Positions 1-5,412 of a stretch of 5,412 nucleotides of DNA are shown here, in pieces. The notes beneath the pieces were generated by a model. That model was given only the letters and a program-made list of their open reading frames with translations, ran no database searches and had not been told where the DNA came from. This stretch comes from Hyphomonadaceae bacterium. Lineage in GTDB: Bacteria; Pseudomonadota; Alphaproteobacteria; Caulobacterales; Aquidulcibacteraceae. Within the stretch, counting starts at the first letter, position 1, and every line of letters begins with the position of its first letter. Position numbers and translations under genes: made by a program. The DNA is taken from positions 1 through 5,412 of the forward strand of contig JALOSP010000122.1 in NCBI GenBank assembly GCA_025458365.1, written 5' to 3'.

Positions 1-491
1 AGCGAATAGATGTAATCGGCGCCACCGTGGCGGGCTTTGGTGATCACAGACAGGTCAGGCGGATAGGCGCCGCCATTGGCCTGCATGGCAATGCCCTTGC
101 TTTCGAAAGGGGCCTTGAACTTGTCCGACGGCAGGGCCGGCCGTTCGATGGCCAGGCCATCGGCATCGAGAGCTGCGACGGTGTATTCGGCCGCGATTGC
201 CCGCACGACAGGGTTGTCGTTGGCATTGGGATACTTCGGATCATAGAAAGGCCCGCCACGCTCGCCCAGATTGCGATAATGCATCAGGTTCATGGCGTGG
301 CAGGACGAGCAGACTTCCTTGTAAACCTGGAAGCCGCGCTGGAGCTGGGCCCGGTCAAACGTGCCGAACACGCCTTCCCAGGAACCATTGACCGGACGGG
401 GATGCTTGGTGTCCCCGGCGGCCAGTGCGCCACCGGCACCGCCCAAGGCGGCCCCGGCAGCAATCAGTGCAACGAGTGTGCGACGAAACAT
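1..491 (-). CDS. petC: Cytochrome c1 of the bc1 complex, N-terminal part (cut by window edge)
   Basis: This is the haem c subunit of complex III; it takes electrons from the Rieske protein and passes them to cytochrome c on the periplasmic side. Translating the minus strand from ATG at 491 gives 163 residues with no stop. Residues 1 to about 25 form a Sec signal peptide: MFRR, a hydrophobic Ala/Gly/Leu core, then ALAA as the likely cleavage site. The haem-binding CSSCH lies at 61-65, preceded by GFQVYKEV and followed by the family-typical HAMNLMHYRNL. The stretch GGAYPPDLS (140-148) is also typical of cytochrome c1. The sixth-ligand Met and the C-terminal membrane anchor should lie beyond position 1. 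The gene starts 14 bases after the petB stop, with GGGGAC just upstream as a ribosome site, so it is the third gene of the operon. It is separate from petB, not fused as in fbcH-type loci. Confidence 0.96.
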   Translation of the reverse strand, partial: MFRRTLVALIAAGAALGGAGGALAAGDTKHPRPVNGSWEGVFGTFDRAQLQRGFQVYKEVCSSCHAMNLMHYRNLGERGGPFYDPKYPNANDNPVVRAIAAEYTVAALDADGLAIERPALPSDKFKAPFESKGIAMQANGGAYPPDLSVITKARHGGADYIYS

Positions 492-505
492 GGTGTTATG
501 TCCCC

Positions 506-1795
506 TTATTCCGCCGGAACCGGGATGGCCTGTCCGCTGTCGCGGGGGCCAGCATGCGGCTTGATGCTGTCGGCGATGCTGGCTGGCGGGGTCATCGGCT
601 TTTCGACGACGCCGAGAACCGGCAGGATGATCACGAAGTAGGCGAAATAGAAGAACGTGCAGATCTTCGATATGTGTGTCCACGGAGCTTCGGCAGGCAT
701 TGCGCCACACAGGCCCAGCACCATGAAGTTCACGGCAAACAGGATCCAGCACAGCTTGGCCACCGGACGGTAGCGCATCGACTTGATCTTGCTGGTGTCC
801 AGCCACGGCAGGGCCAGCAGGATCAGGATCGAGCCCATCATGAACAGCACACCGCCGAACTTGGCATCGATGAACAGGATGTTGAAGTCGATGGCCCGCA
901 GGATGGCGTAGAACGGCAGCAGGTACCATTCCGGCACGATGTGGGCCGGAGTCACCATCGGGTTGGCCGGGATGTAATTGTCGGTGTGGCCCAGCACGTT
1001 GGGTGCAAAGAACACGAAACCGGCAAAGATCATCAGGAACACCGAAATCGCGAACCCGTCCTTGATTGTGTAGTAAGGGTGGAACGGCACGGTTTCGGCC
1101 TTGACGTCCTGCACTTCGACACCGGTCGGGTTGTTGTTGCCGGGCACGTGCAGCGCCCAGATGTGCAGCACGACCATGCCTGCAATCACGAACGGCAGCA
1201 GGTAGTGGAGGGCGAAGAACCGGTTCAGGGTCGCGTTGTCCACTGAATAGCCGCCCCACAGCCAGGTCACGATCGGCTCGCCCACGAACGGCACGGCGCC
1301 CACCAGATTGGTGATCACGGTGGCGCCCCAGAACGACATCTGGCCCCAAGGCAGGACATAGCCCATGAAGGCGGTGATGATCATCAGCAGGAAGATGATC
1401 ACACCCAGGCCCCAGAGCACTTCGCGCGGCGCCTTGTAGGACCCGTAGTACAGGCCCCGGAACATGTGGATATAAACCGCGAGGAAGAACATCGAGGCAC
1501 CCACCATGTGGATGTTTCGGATCAGCCAGCCATAATTCACGTCGCGCATGATCCGCTCGACCGAATTGAAGGCATAATCGATGTGCGGCACATAGTGCAT
1601 GGCCAGCACGATCCCGGTGATGATCTGAGTGGCCAGGCACACAGCCAGAATGCCGCCGAACGTGTACCAGTAGTTCAGGTTTTTCGGCGTCGGGAAGTCG
1701 ATCATCGTGTCATACGCAAAGCGCACGACGGGCAGCCGGGTGTCCAGCCACTTTTCGAAGCCGGACTTCGGCACGTAGTTTGAGGGTCCGCTCAT
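506..1795 (-). CDS. petB: Cytochrome b subunit of ubiquinol:cytochrome c oxidoreductase
   Basis: This is the membrane core of complex III, holding haems bL and bH and the quinol-oxidising (Qo) and quinone-reducing (Qi) sites. The protein has 429 residues and looks full length. Four haem ligands are visible as two pairs 14 residues apart: H96 and H110 (NIHMVG, YIHMFRG), and H197 and H211 ([14 protein letters not shown]). By family alignment H96/H197 hold bL and H110/H211 hold bH. The Qo-site elements are GQMSFWGA (151-158) and PEWY (288-291). G157 matches the yeast Gly143 position, where Ala gives strobilurin resistance in other organisms. Eight membrane segments can be read, near 45-68, 95-117, 127-147, 190-215, 245-265, 310-330, 347-365 and 376-396, then a Pro-rich cytoplasmic tail. 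ATG at 1795 lies 4 bases after the petA stop; the weak ribosome site GGGTGA contains that stop, which suggests translational coupling. Confidence 0.98.
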   Translation of the reverse strand: MSGPSNYVPKSGFEKWLDTRLPVVRFAYDTMIDFPTPKNLNYWYTFGGILAVCLATQIITGIVLAMHYVPHIDYAFNSVERIMRDVNYGWLIRNIHMVGASMFFLAVYIHMFRGLYYGSYKAPREVLWGLGVIIFLLMIITAFMGYVLPWGQMSFWGATVITNLVGAVPFVGEPIVTWLWGGYSVDNATLNRFFALHYLLPFVIAGMVVLHIWALHVPGNNNPTGVEVQDVKAETVPFHPYYTIKDGFAISVFLMIFAGFVFFAPNVLGHTDNYIPANPMVTPAHIVPEWYLLPFYAILRAIDFNILFIDAKFGGVLFMMGSILILLALPWLDTSKIKSMRYRPVAKLCWILFAVNFMVLGLCGAMPAEAPWTHISKICTFFYFAYFVIILPVLGVVEKPMTPPASIADSIKPHAGPRDSGQAIPVPAE

Positions 1796-1799
1796 GATA

Positions 1800-2345
1800 T
1801 CACCCGATCTTCACGACAGTGTCTGAAACGTATTCATACGGCGGGATTTCCAGGTTCTTCGGCGCCGGACCCTGACGGATGCGGCCCGACGTGTCATAGT
1901 GCGACCCGTGACACGGGCAGAACCAGCCACCGAAGTCGCCCTCATAACCGGCTTCGTCGATCCCGACAGGAATGCAGCCCAAGTGGGTGCATGCCGCCAG
2001 CATGATCAGATAAGGCGCCTTCTGGGCGCGTTCCTCGTCGGTCTGTGCATCGCGCAAGGTGGCGCTGTCATCCTTTTTTGCCTGCTCGATTTCGGCGGCA
2101 GTGCGGTGGCGGATGAACAAGGGCTTGCCACGCCAGGTGATCTTCAACTGCGACCCTTCGGCCACGGTCGAGACGTCCTGCTCGACAGATGCCAGAGCGG
2201 CAGTGTCTGCCGCCGGATTCATCTGATGGATCAAAGGCCACGCGAACATGGCGGCACCGCCAGCAGCGGCCGCCCCCGTGGCGAGGTGCAGCATGTCGCG
2301 GCGGCTTGGATTGTCGCCTGCTGCAGCTTCAGCGGTGTTTGACAC
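1800..2345 (-). CDS. petA: Rieske iron-sulfur subunit of the bc1 complex
   Basis: This is the 2Fe-2S subunit that takes one electron from quinol at cytochrome b and swings to deliver it to cytochrome c1. From GTG at 2345 it has 181 residues, normal for the family. SRRDML at 14-19 is a twin-arginine signal, followed by the Ala/Gly-rich membrane anchor (about 21-39) and the family-typical hinge HQMNPAAD (40-47). Box 1, CTHLGC (119-124), supplies ligands C119 and H121; box 2, CPCHGS (143-148), supplies C143 and H146; C124 and C145 should form the disulfide. The GTG start is preferred because AGGAGA sits 7 bases upstream and the protein then begins at the expected distance from the Tat motif. The frame stays open to an ATG at 2570, but that extension is Arg-rich, has no family likeness and would overlap trmL. 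It is the first gene of the operon. Confidence 0.97.
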   Translation of the reverse strand: MSNTAEAAAGDNPSRRDMLHLATGAAAAGGAAMFAWPLIHQMNPAADTAALASVEQDVSTVAEGSQLKITWRGKPLFIRHRTAAEIEQAKKDDSATLRDAQTDEERAQKAPYLIMLAACTHLGCIPVGIDEAGYEGDFGGWFCPCHGSHYDTSGRIRQGPAPKNLEIPPYEYVSDTVVKIG

Positions 2346-2352
2346 CTTTTTC

Positions 2353-2358
2353 TCTCCT
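2353..2358 (-). promoter_or_regulatory. Ribosome binding site of petA
   Basis: AGGAGA on the minus strand, 7 bases before the GTG at 2345. It decides the start of the Rieske gene in favour of this GTG over the upstream in-frame ATG at 2570. Confidence 0.8.
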
Positions 2359-2403
2359 GCGTTCCTGACTAAGCGGGACAAACGCCGCGCCCCGCGTGAA
2401 GCA

Positions 2404-2429
2404 GTCAGTGTCCGCAGACACCGCCTGAC
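2404..2429. promoter_or_regulatory. Imperfect inverted repeat between petA and trmL
   Basis: GTGTC (2408-2412) and GACAC (2417-2421) form a perfect 5-base stem around CGCA. Just outside, GTCA (2404-2407) pairs with TGAC (2426-2429), with CGCC bulged on one side. The repeat lies 59 bases upstream of the petA start and 55 bases upstream of the trmL start. It could be an operator for a dimeric regulator or a hairpin in the pet leader. No run of T follows, so it is not a typical intrinsic terminator. I could not pick convincing -35/-10 pairs for either gene in the 138-base gap. The function is unknown and chance is possible in GC-rich DNA. Confidence 0.3.
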
Positions 2430-2483
2430 CACTCGGTGGATATGGTGCAAATGCCCCGTTCGCCCATCGGATGACCGCATATC

Positions 2484-2945
2484 GTGCAGCTTGCGCTCTA
2501 TCAACCCGACATCGCGGCCAATTTCGGTGCGGCAATCCGGCTCTCGGCGTGCCTTGGCGCGGGGCTGCACTTCATCGAGCCGTGTGGTTTCCCGTTATCA
2601 GACAAGGTGTTGAAGCGGGTTTCGCTGGATTATGGCGGCCTTGTGACGCCGGTGCGGCATATGGACTTCAACAGATTTTGCACTGCAGTTCACGGCATCG
2701 GGGGCCGCATTGTCGCAGTCGAAACCGGCCAGGTTACTCCATTGCACGCGTTCACATTTCTGCGGGGTGATGTGTTGCTGCTCGGGCGCGAGACCGAGGG
2801 CCTCCCCGAGCCGGTCCTGCAGCGCTGCGATGCAGCTGTGTCAATCCCGATGGCGCCTGGTGCCCGCTCGCTCAATCTGGTCACGGCCGCAGCCATCGCG
2901 ATGGGCGAGGCAGCGCGCCAGACGCTGTGGTCAGACCGGCCATGA
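2484..2945 (+). CDS. trmL: tRNA (cytidine/uridine-34 2'-O)-methyltransferase, TrmL type (SPOUT family)
   Basis: TrmL uses S-adenosylmethionine to methylate the ribose 2'-OH of the wobble base (position 34) in certain tRNALeu isoacceptors; it is a cytosolic dimer with the trefoil-knot SPOUT fold. The 153-residue product matches the short single-domain family (about 157 in E. coli). Visible signatures are NFGAAIRL (13-20), [11 protein letters not shown] (31-41), LDYGG (48-52), the knot motif [11 protein letters not shown] (98-108) and [12 protein letters not shown] (121-132). The first motif reads N-F-G where N-T-G is commoner, and the knot loop has GRE rather than the E. coli GPE; both look like lineage variation. 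GTG at 2484 is the only sensible start because an in-frame stop lies at 2472-2474. The ribosome site is weak. The gene is divergent from petABC and ends 15 bases before the stop of the converging oxidase gene. Target specificity is inferred from the family. Confidence 0.93.
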   Translation: MQLALYQPDIAANFGAAIRLSACLGAGLHFIEPCGFPLSDKVLKRVSLDYGGLVTPVRHMDFNRFCTAVHGIGGRIVAVETGQVTPLHAFTFLRGDVLLLGRETEGLPEPVLQRCDAAVSIPMAPGARSLNLVTAAAIAMGEAARQTLWSDRP

Positions 2946-2960
2946 GCGTGCCGCCGCCTG

Positions 2961-4394
2961 CTACAATATCTCCATGATGGCGCGTGCCGCCCGTTGGCCG
3001 CTGGCATAGGCGCCATGCATGGTACCGCGCCAGCGCTCGCTCGTGTGCTCACCGGCAAGAACCAGCCGGGGGGTAATCGGGCGGGCCAAGGTGGCGAAGT
3101 CGCCATCGCGGGTGGCAAGCCCCGGAAAGCTGTAGGCGCCCAGGCTGTAGGGATCGGTCGACCAGTTGGAAACAATCGCCTGCTGAAGCGGGAAAATCTC
3201 CTCGGGCGGCACTTGCGCGGCGCGCGCCGCAGCAGCCAGAGCTTGCTGATGGAGCTGTTCGCTACGGCTGACGTCACCGCCAATGGCCAGCACCCGCCGG
3301 TCAAACTCCAGCGCCGCCTCGCCCGTCACAATCCCGCACAGCACCGCGCCGACCTCCATCGGATAGAGATTGGCAAACAGCTGGAAGGGCTCGTCTGTGG
3401 CAATGGCCCGGTCTGATCGCAGGTCTGGAACATTGCCGAACCAGTGAATGTCATCGGGCCAGAACGGTTCGTTGGTGCGCAAAAAGACTTTGGCGACCGA
3501 TGCCACGTCGATCCGCTCGATGGCGCCTGCCATGCCAGCAGGCAGGGGCGGTGAGAACCGCACACCACCCCCCTTCAGGACCCCAAGCGGGACTGTCACA
3601 ATCACGGCCCGTGCCGTCAGCGTGCCACGGTCGGTGACGACTTCGACGGCGTCGGCCTGCGCCGGGGCCCGGATTTCGCGCACCGGTGTTGACAGCTGGA
3701 TATCAAGACCGCGCGCCAGCCACGCGCAGAGCGAACTGCATCCTTGTGGCAGCATCACATCCCGTCCGCGATGGACGTCATCGGAGCTGCTCAAAGCCGC
3801 ATTCACCCGCGAAAGCGGGCCGCCAAGGTCGAACGCACCGTAAGCGCCGTCCATCCATCGTTGCAGGCTGGCCGTGGCCGGGTTGCTCATCGGCTGGCGG
3901 GCCATGGCGGTTTGCAGACTTTCACCCGGACGGGCCGCGCGCTGGGCCGTGTCAAACCTGAACCTCCAGTCCGCCCAGGCCCTGTCATGCACGGATGTGT
4001 CGATGGGCTCTTCGTCTGGCAGCGATGTCAGCAACAGCCTGTCGTCATCGAGGGCGAAAGTCTCCAGCCCGGCGGCCCGCACGATCGCCATCAATGGATT
4101 GGTTTCGTCGCCATGGATCCAGGCCGCACCGAGGTCGGCTCCGCCAAACCTGTCGTTGGGCGAATGGACCCGGCCACCGATCCGGTCGCGCGCTTCGATG
4201 ATCGTCACTGAATGGCCGGCGTCGGCCAGCATCCGGCCTGCCGCCAACCCAGCCATGCCTGCCCCGATGACGAGGACATCGGGCTGGCCTCCAGGCTTTG
4301 AGGTTGAAACGGTGCTGCGGGCCTCGCACGCGGCAACAGTCAGCGCCCCTGCCAGCGGCAGGGCCAGAAGATTGCGACGGTTGATAGCGGTCAT
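2961..4394 (-). CDS. Flavin amine oxidase, polyamine-oxidase-like, predicted exported lipoprotein
   Basis: This FAD enzyme of the monoamine/polyamine oxidase superfamily would oxidise an amine with O2 to an imine or aldehyde and H2O2. The 477 residues include the dinucleotide-binding GAGMAG (44-49), ADP-ribose-binding E67 in IIEARDRIGGR, LGAAWIHG (88-95), K302 in VAKVFLR (the superfamily's flavin-N5 lysine), W411-Y421 with DPYSLGAY, and C-terminal FAD motif LAGEHTSERWRGTMHGAY (446-463). WIHG and the W..DP..LG.Y motif point to the polyamine/spermine oxidase branch rather than classical MAO; the substrate is unproven. The N-terminus is notable: NRRNLLAL (5-12) resembles a Tat motif, a hydrophobic stretch follows, and VAAC (20-23) fits a lipobox, so C23 may be lipidated. 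E24 at +2 would not give inner-membrane retention by the E. coli rule. AAGGAG lies 11 bases before the ATG. It converges on trmL with a 15-base gap in which no terminator is visible. Confidence 0.9.
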   Translation of the reverse strand: MTAINRRNLLALPLAGALTVAACEARSTVSTSKPGGQPDVLVIGAGMAGLAAGRMLADAGHSVTIIEARDRIGGRVHSPNDRFGGADLGAAWIHGDETNPLMAIVRAAGLETFALDDDRLLLTSLPDEEPIDTSVHDRAWADWRFRFDTAQRAARPGESLQTAMARQPMSNPATASLQRWMDGAYGAFDLGGPLSRVNAALSSSDDVHRGRDVMLPQGCSSLCAWLARGLDIQLSTPVREIRAPAQADAVEVVTDRGTLTARAVIVTVPLGVLKGGGVRFSPPLPAGMAGAIERIDVASVAKVFLRTNEPFWPDDIHWFGNVPDLRSDRAIATDEPFQLFANLYPMEVGAVLCGIVTGEAALEFDRRVLAIGGDVSRSEQLHQQALAAAARAAQVPPEEIFPLQQAIVSNWSTDPYSLGAYSFPGLATRDGDFATLARPITPRLVLAGEHTSERWRGTMHGAYASGQRAARAIMEIL

Positions 4395-4428
4395 GCGCTG
4401 TTCGGCTCCTTCGGCGTGACAGAGGGCT

Positions 4429-4456
4429 TGCGGGCCTCGTTCGGTCTGCTTCTAAC
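4429..4456 (+). promoter_or_regulatory. Weak candidate sigma-70-type promoter ahead of the acetyltransferase
   Basis: TTGCGG (from 4428) and TCTAAC (4451-4456) are 17 bases apart and match the consensus boxes at about 3 and 4 of 6 positions. It would give a leader of over 100 bases to the GTG at 4581 and place the TGTCCA repeats inside the transcript. The matches are modest, and chance is a real alternative. Confidence 0.2.
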
Positions 4457-4462
4457 AATCTG

Positions 4463-4501
4463 CTGGACATTTCTGCCACCCCTGTCCAACCTGCTGTCCA
4501 G
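4463..4501. repeat. Cluster of TGTCCA hexamers between divergent genes
   Basis: CTGGACA (4463-4469) and TGTCCAG (4495-4501) form a 7-base inverted repeat, and a further TGTCCA (4483-4488) lies between them. The two same-orientation copies are exactly 12 bases apart, just over one helical turn. The cluster lies in the 186-base gap between the divergent oxidase and acetyltransferase genes, where a shared operator would be expected. No regulator can be assigned, and the rest of the gap shows nothing clear. Confidence 0.35.
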
Positions 4502-4566
4502 AAGCGCGCACCGGTCACATCGGACCGCCAAGGCGCGCCACGATCCCCGAGCGGATCCAGACTGGC

Positions 4567-4572
4567 AGGAGG
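4567..4572 (+). promoter_or_regulatory. Ribosome binding site of the acetyltransferase
   Basis: A consensus AGGAGG, 8 bases before the GTG at 4581. It decides the start: the frame is open back to a GTG at 4416, but that extension has no family likeness and overlaps the likely control region. Confidence 0.85.
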
Positions 4573-4580
4573 CGCGGGCG

Positions 4581-5021
4581 GTGCAGATTCAAGTGGCGCA
4601 ACTGGACGGGATCGAGCTTGAACGCGTGCGGCTGCGGCTGTTGAGCGACGGCATGCCCGTTCGTGACTTGATCCGGCCCGAGGTGCATTTCTTCACCGCC
4701 ACCACCGAGACCGGCGCGCAGATCGGATGGGGCGGTCTGGAGGTCCATGGTGGCGATGCCTTGCTTCGGGCGGTTCTGGTCAATCCGGTGCTGCGCGGCA
4801 TCGGGGCTGGACGGGCGCTGGTGGATGCGCTCCTGGAGGAAGCCGCCCGCCTGAAGGTGACCTCCGTCTGGCTTCTGACCAGCGAGGCAGAAGGGTTTTT
4901 CAGCGCTCTCGGGTTTGCTCCGACACACAAGTCGCTGGCGCCACCGGCGATCCGCAACAGCGAGGAATTTGCCTGGCACGCCGACAGCCATGCTGTGTGC
5001 ATGCGGCGCGCGGTGGCGTGA
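4581..5021 (+). CDS. GNAT-family N-acetyltransferase, ArsN2-like
   Basis: This small cytosolic acetyltransferase would move an acetyl group from acetyl-CoA to an amine. From GTG at 4581 it has 146 residues, normal for a single GNAT domain. The acetyl-CoA loop is RGIGAG (72-77) after VLVNP, and the C-terminal half reads VWLLTSEAEGFFSALGF (96-112), then PPAIRNSEEF (121-130) and a closing AVCMRRAV. This pattern, together with GMPVRDL (24-30), GGLE (51-54) and ALLRAVLV (60-67), resembles the arsenic-resistance acetyltransferase ArsN2 group as I remember it; the related ArsN1 acetylates the arsenical antibiotic arsinothricin. The usual LCP near the C-terminus is replaced by WHAD (132-135). No ars gene is in view, so the substrate may differ and I assign no symbol. 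It is divergent from the amine oxidase and 69 bases ahead of a tetR-type gene on the same strand, possibly co-transcribed. Confidence 0.85.
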   Translation: MQIQVAQLDGIELERVRLRLLSDGMPVRDLIRPEVHFFTATTETGAQIGWGGLEVHGGDALLRAVLVNPVLRGIGAGRALVDALLEEAARLKVTSVWLLTSEAEGFFSALGFAPTHKSLAPPAIRNSEEFAWHADSHAVCMRRAVA

Positions 5022-5056
5022 CCGGGAAAACCGCTTTCGCGTGACTTCAAATCAGT

Positions 5057-5068
5057 GAATGTTCATTC
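5057..5068. promoter_or_regulatory. Palindrome ahead of the TetR-type gene, candidate operator
   Basis: GAATG (5057-5061) and CATTC (5064-5068) form a perfect inverted repeat around TT, centred about 28 bases before the ATG at 5091. TCAG (5052-5055) and CTGA (5075-5078) form a looser outer pair. TetR-family proteins often bind such short palindromes next to their own gene, so autoregulation is a fair inference. No clear -35/-10 pair was found beside it. Confidence 0.4.
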
Positions 5069-5076
5069 CTTCGCCT

Positions 5077-5082
5077 GAAGGA
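5077..5082 (+). promoter_or_regulatory. Ribosome binding site of the TetR-type gene
   Basis: GAAGGA, 8 bases before ATG 5091. An in-frame ATG also occurs at 5082, but this site overlaps it, so 5091 is the better start. An in-frame stop at 5076-5078 rules out anything further upstream. Confidence 0.65.
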
Positions 5083-5090
5083 TGCCGTCC

Positions 5091-5412
5091 ATGCCGCGCC
5101 GCTCGCCCCGCTCCTTGAATGTCATGACCGATGCGGTGGTGCAGGCCGCACTCGCCCTCGGCGGCGATCTGGAGGCGGTTTCGATGCCCGATCTGGCCCG
5201 GCAGGCAGGGGTCGCCGTGGGCAGCCTCTACCGGGTTGCACCAGGCAAGGCGGACTTGCGCGCCATCGTGTCCGCCGCCGCCCAGGCCCGGTTTGAAACG
5301 GTGGTGTTCGCGCCGTTTCCAGCCAGACTGACGCTGCAGGACCGGTTCGGGCTGATCTTTGACCGGCTCGTCCGGTTTGCCACCAATGATCGCGGCGCCG
5401 CCGCCCATCTGG
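5091..5412 (+). CDS. TetR/AcrR-family transcriptional regulator, N-terminal part (cut by window edge)
   Basis: This is a one-component DNA-binding regulator, usually a dimeric repressor released by a small ligand. 107 codons are visible and open at the right edge; family members usually have about 190-220 residues, so roughly half is missing. After a basic start (MPRRSPRS) comes a helix, MTDAVVQAALALG (12-24), then the helix-turn-helix: MPDLARQAGV (32-41) and VAVGSLYRV (41-49), with A36, G40, Y47 and K53 at family-conserved places. The usual Y-x-x-F reads YRVA, so Ala replaces the common aromatic at residue 50. The C-terminal ligand domain begins around residue 65 and its specificity cannot be read. 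The gene follows the ArsN2-like acetyltransferase on the same strand with a palindrome in the gap, so control of itself, and perhaps of its neighbours, is plausible but unproven. Confidence 0.85.
   Translation, partial: MPRRSPRSLNVMTDAVVQAALALGGDLEAVSMPDLARQAGVAVGSLYRVAPGKADLRAIVSAAAQARFETVVFAPFPARLTLQDRFGLIFDRLVRFATNDRGAAAHL

Noticed and set aside
425..1246. 273-codon plus-strand open frame opposite petB
   Set aside because: Rich in His, Gln, Arg and Asp with no recognisable domain; it is a mirror of the strongly supported cytochrome b gene and its codons in GC-rich DNA.
2339..2344. Perfect TTGACA on the plus strand as a -35 box for trmL
   Set aside because: No -10-like hexamer at 16-18 bases, and it sits over the petA start codon and ribosome site.
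2346..2570. N-terminal extension of the Rieske protein to ATG 2570
   Set aside because: Arg-rich, no likeness to the family, places the Tat motif 75 residues too far in, and overlaps trmL on the other strand; GTG 2345 has a good ribosome site.
2946..2960. Bidirectional terminator in the convergent trmL/oxidase gap
   Set aside because: The 15-base gap holds no stem-loop and no T run on either strand.
2690..3304. 204-codon minus-strand open frame spanning the trmL/oxidase junction
   Set aside because: Out of frame with the oxidase and antisense to trmL; composition (Pro, Arg, Ala, Ser) is typical of a shadow frame.
4045..4518. 157-codon minus-strand open frame covering the oxidase 5' end and upstream gap
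   Set aside because: Arg/Gly/Trp-rich, no motif, and overlaps the well-supported FAD-binding region in another frame.
4416..4580. 55-residue N-terminal extension of the acetyltransferase from GTG 4416
   Set aside because: Not part of a GNAT domain, crosses the divergent control region, and the internal GTG 4581 has a consensus AGGAGG at ideal spacing.
5052..5408. 118-codon minus-strand open frame opposite the TetR-type gene
   Set aside because: The opposite strand gives a clear TetR helix-turn-helix with a ribosome site; this frame has no recognisable feature.

Overview
The window is GC-rich, gene-dense proteobacterial DNA, most likely from an alphaproteobacterium. The evidence is the style of the bc1 complex: separate cytochrome b and c1 genes, a Rieske protein with a twin-arginine signal, and PEWY in cytochrome b. 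The petABC operon is also divergent from a trmL-type tRNA methyltransferase. I lean towards Sphingomonadales or a relative, but that is an inference from gene style and cannot be proven here.

Layout. (1) Positions 1-2345, minus strand: petA (Rieske Fe-S protein), petB (cytochrome b) and petC (cytochrome c1, cut by the left edge). They are read in that order with gaps of only 4 and 14 bases. Together they make the ubiquinol:cytochrome c oxidoreductase (complex III), which moves electrons from quinol to cytochrome c and pumps protons across the inner membrane. (2) Positions 2346-2483: a divergent intergenic region with an imperfect hairpin. (3) Positions 2484-2945, plus strand: a SPOUT-family tRNA wobble-base 2'-O-methyltransferase (TrmL-like). 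(4) Positions 2961-4394, minus strand and convergent with trmL: a flavin amine oxidase of polyamine-oxidase type, with an N-terminus that looks like a Tat-exported lipoprotein signal. (5) Positions 4395-4580: a divergent intergenic region with three copies of TGTCCA. (6) Positions 4581-5021, plus strand: a small GNAT acetyltransferase resembling the ArsN2 group. (7) Positions 5022-5090: a short gap with a 12-base palindrome, followed by a TetR-type regulator from 5091 that runs off the right edge.

The left half is core respiratory metabolism. The right half looks like accessory enzymes plus a regulator whose targets may include itself and its neighbours. I saw no rRNA, tRNA, insertion sequence, CRISPR array, phage gene or origin. 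I found no strong case for a new system. The best leads are the exported, probably lipid-anchored amine oxidase, the orphan ArsN2-like acetyltransferase, and the palindrome just ahead of the tetR gene.
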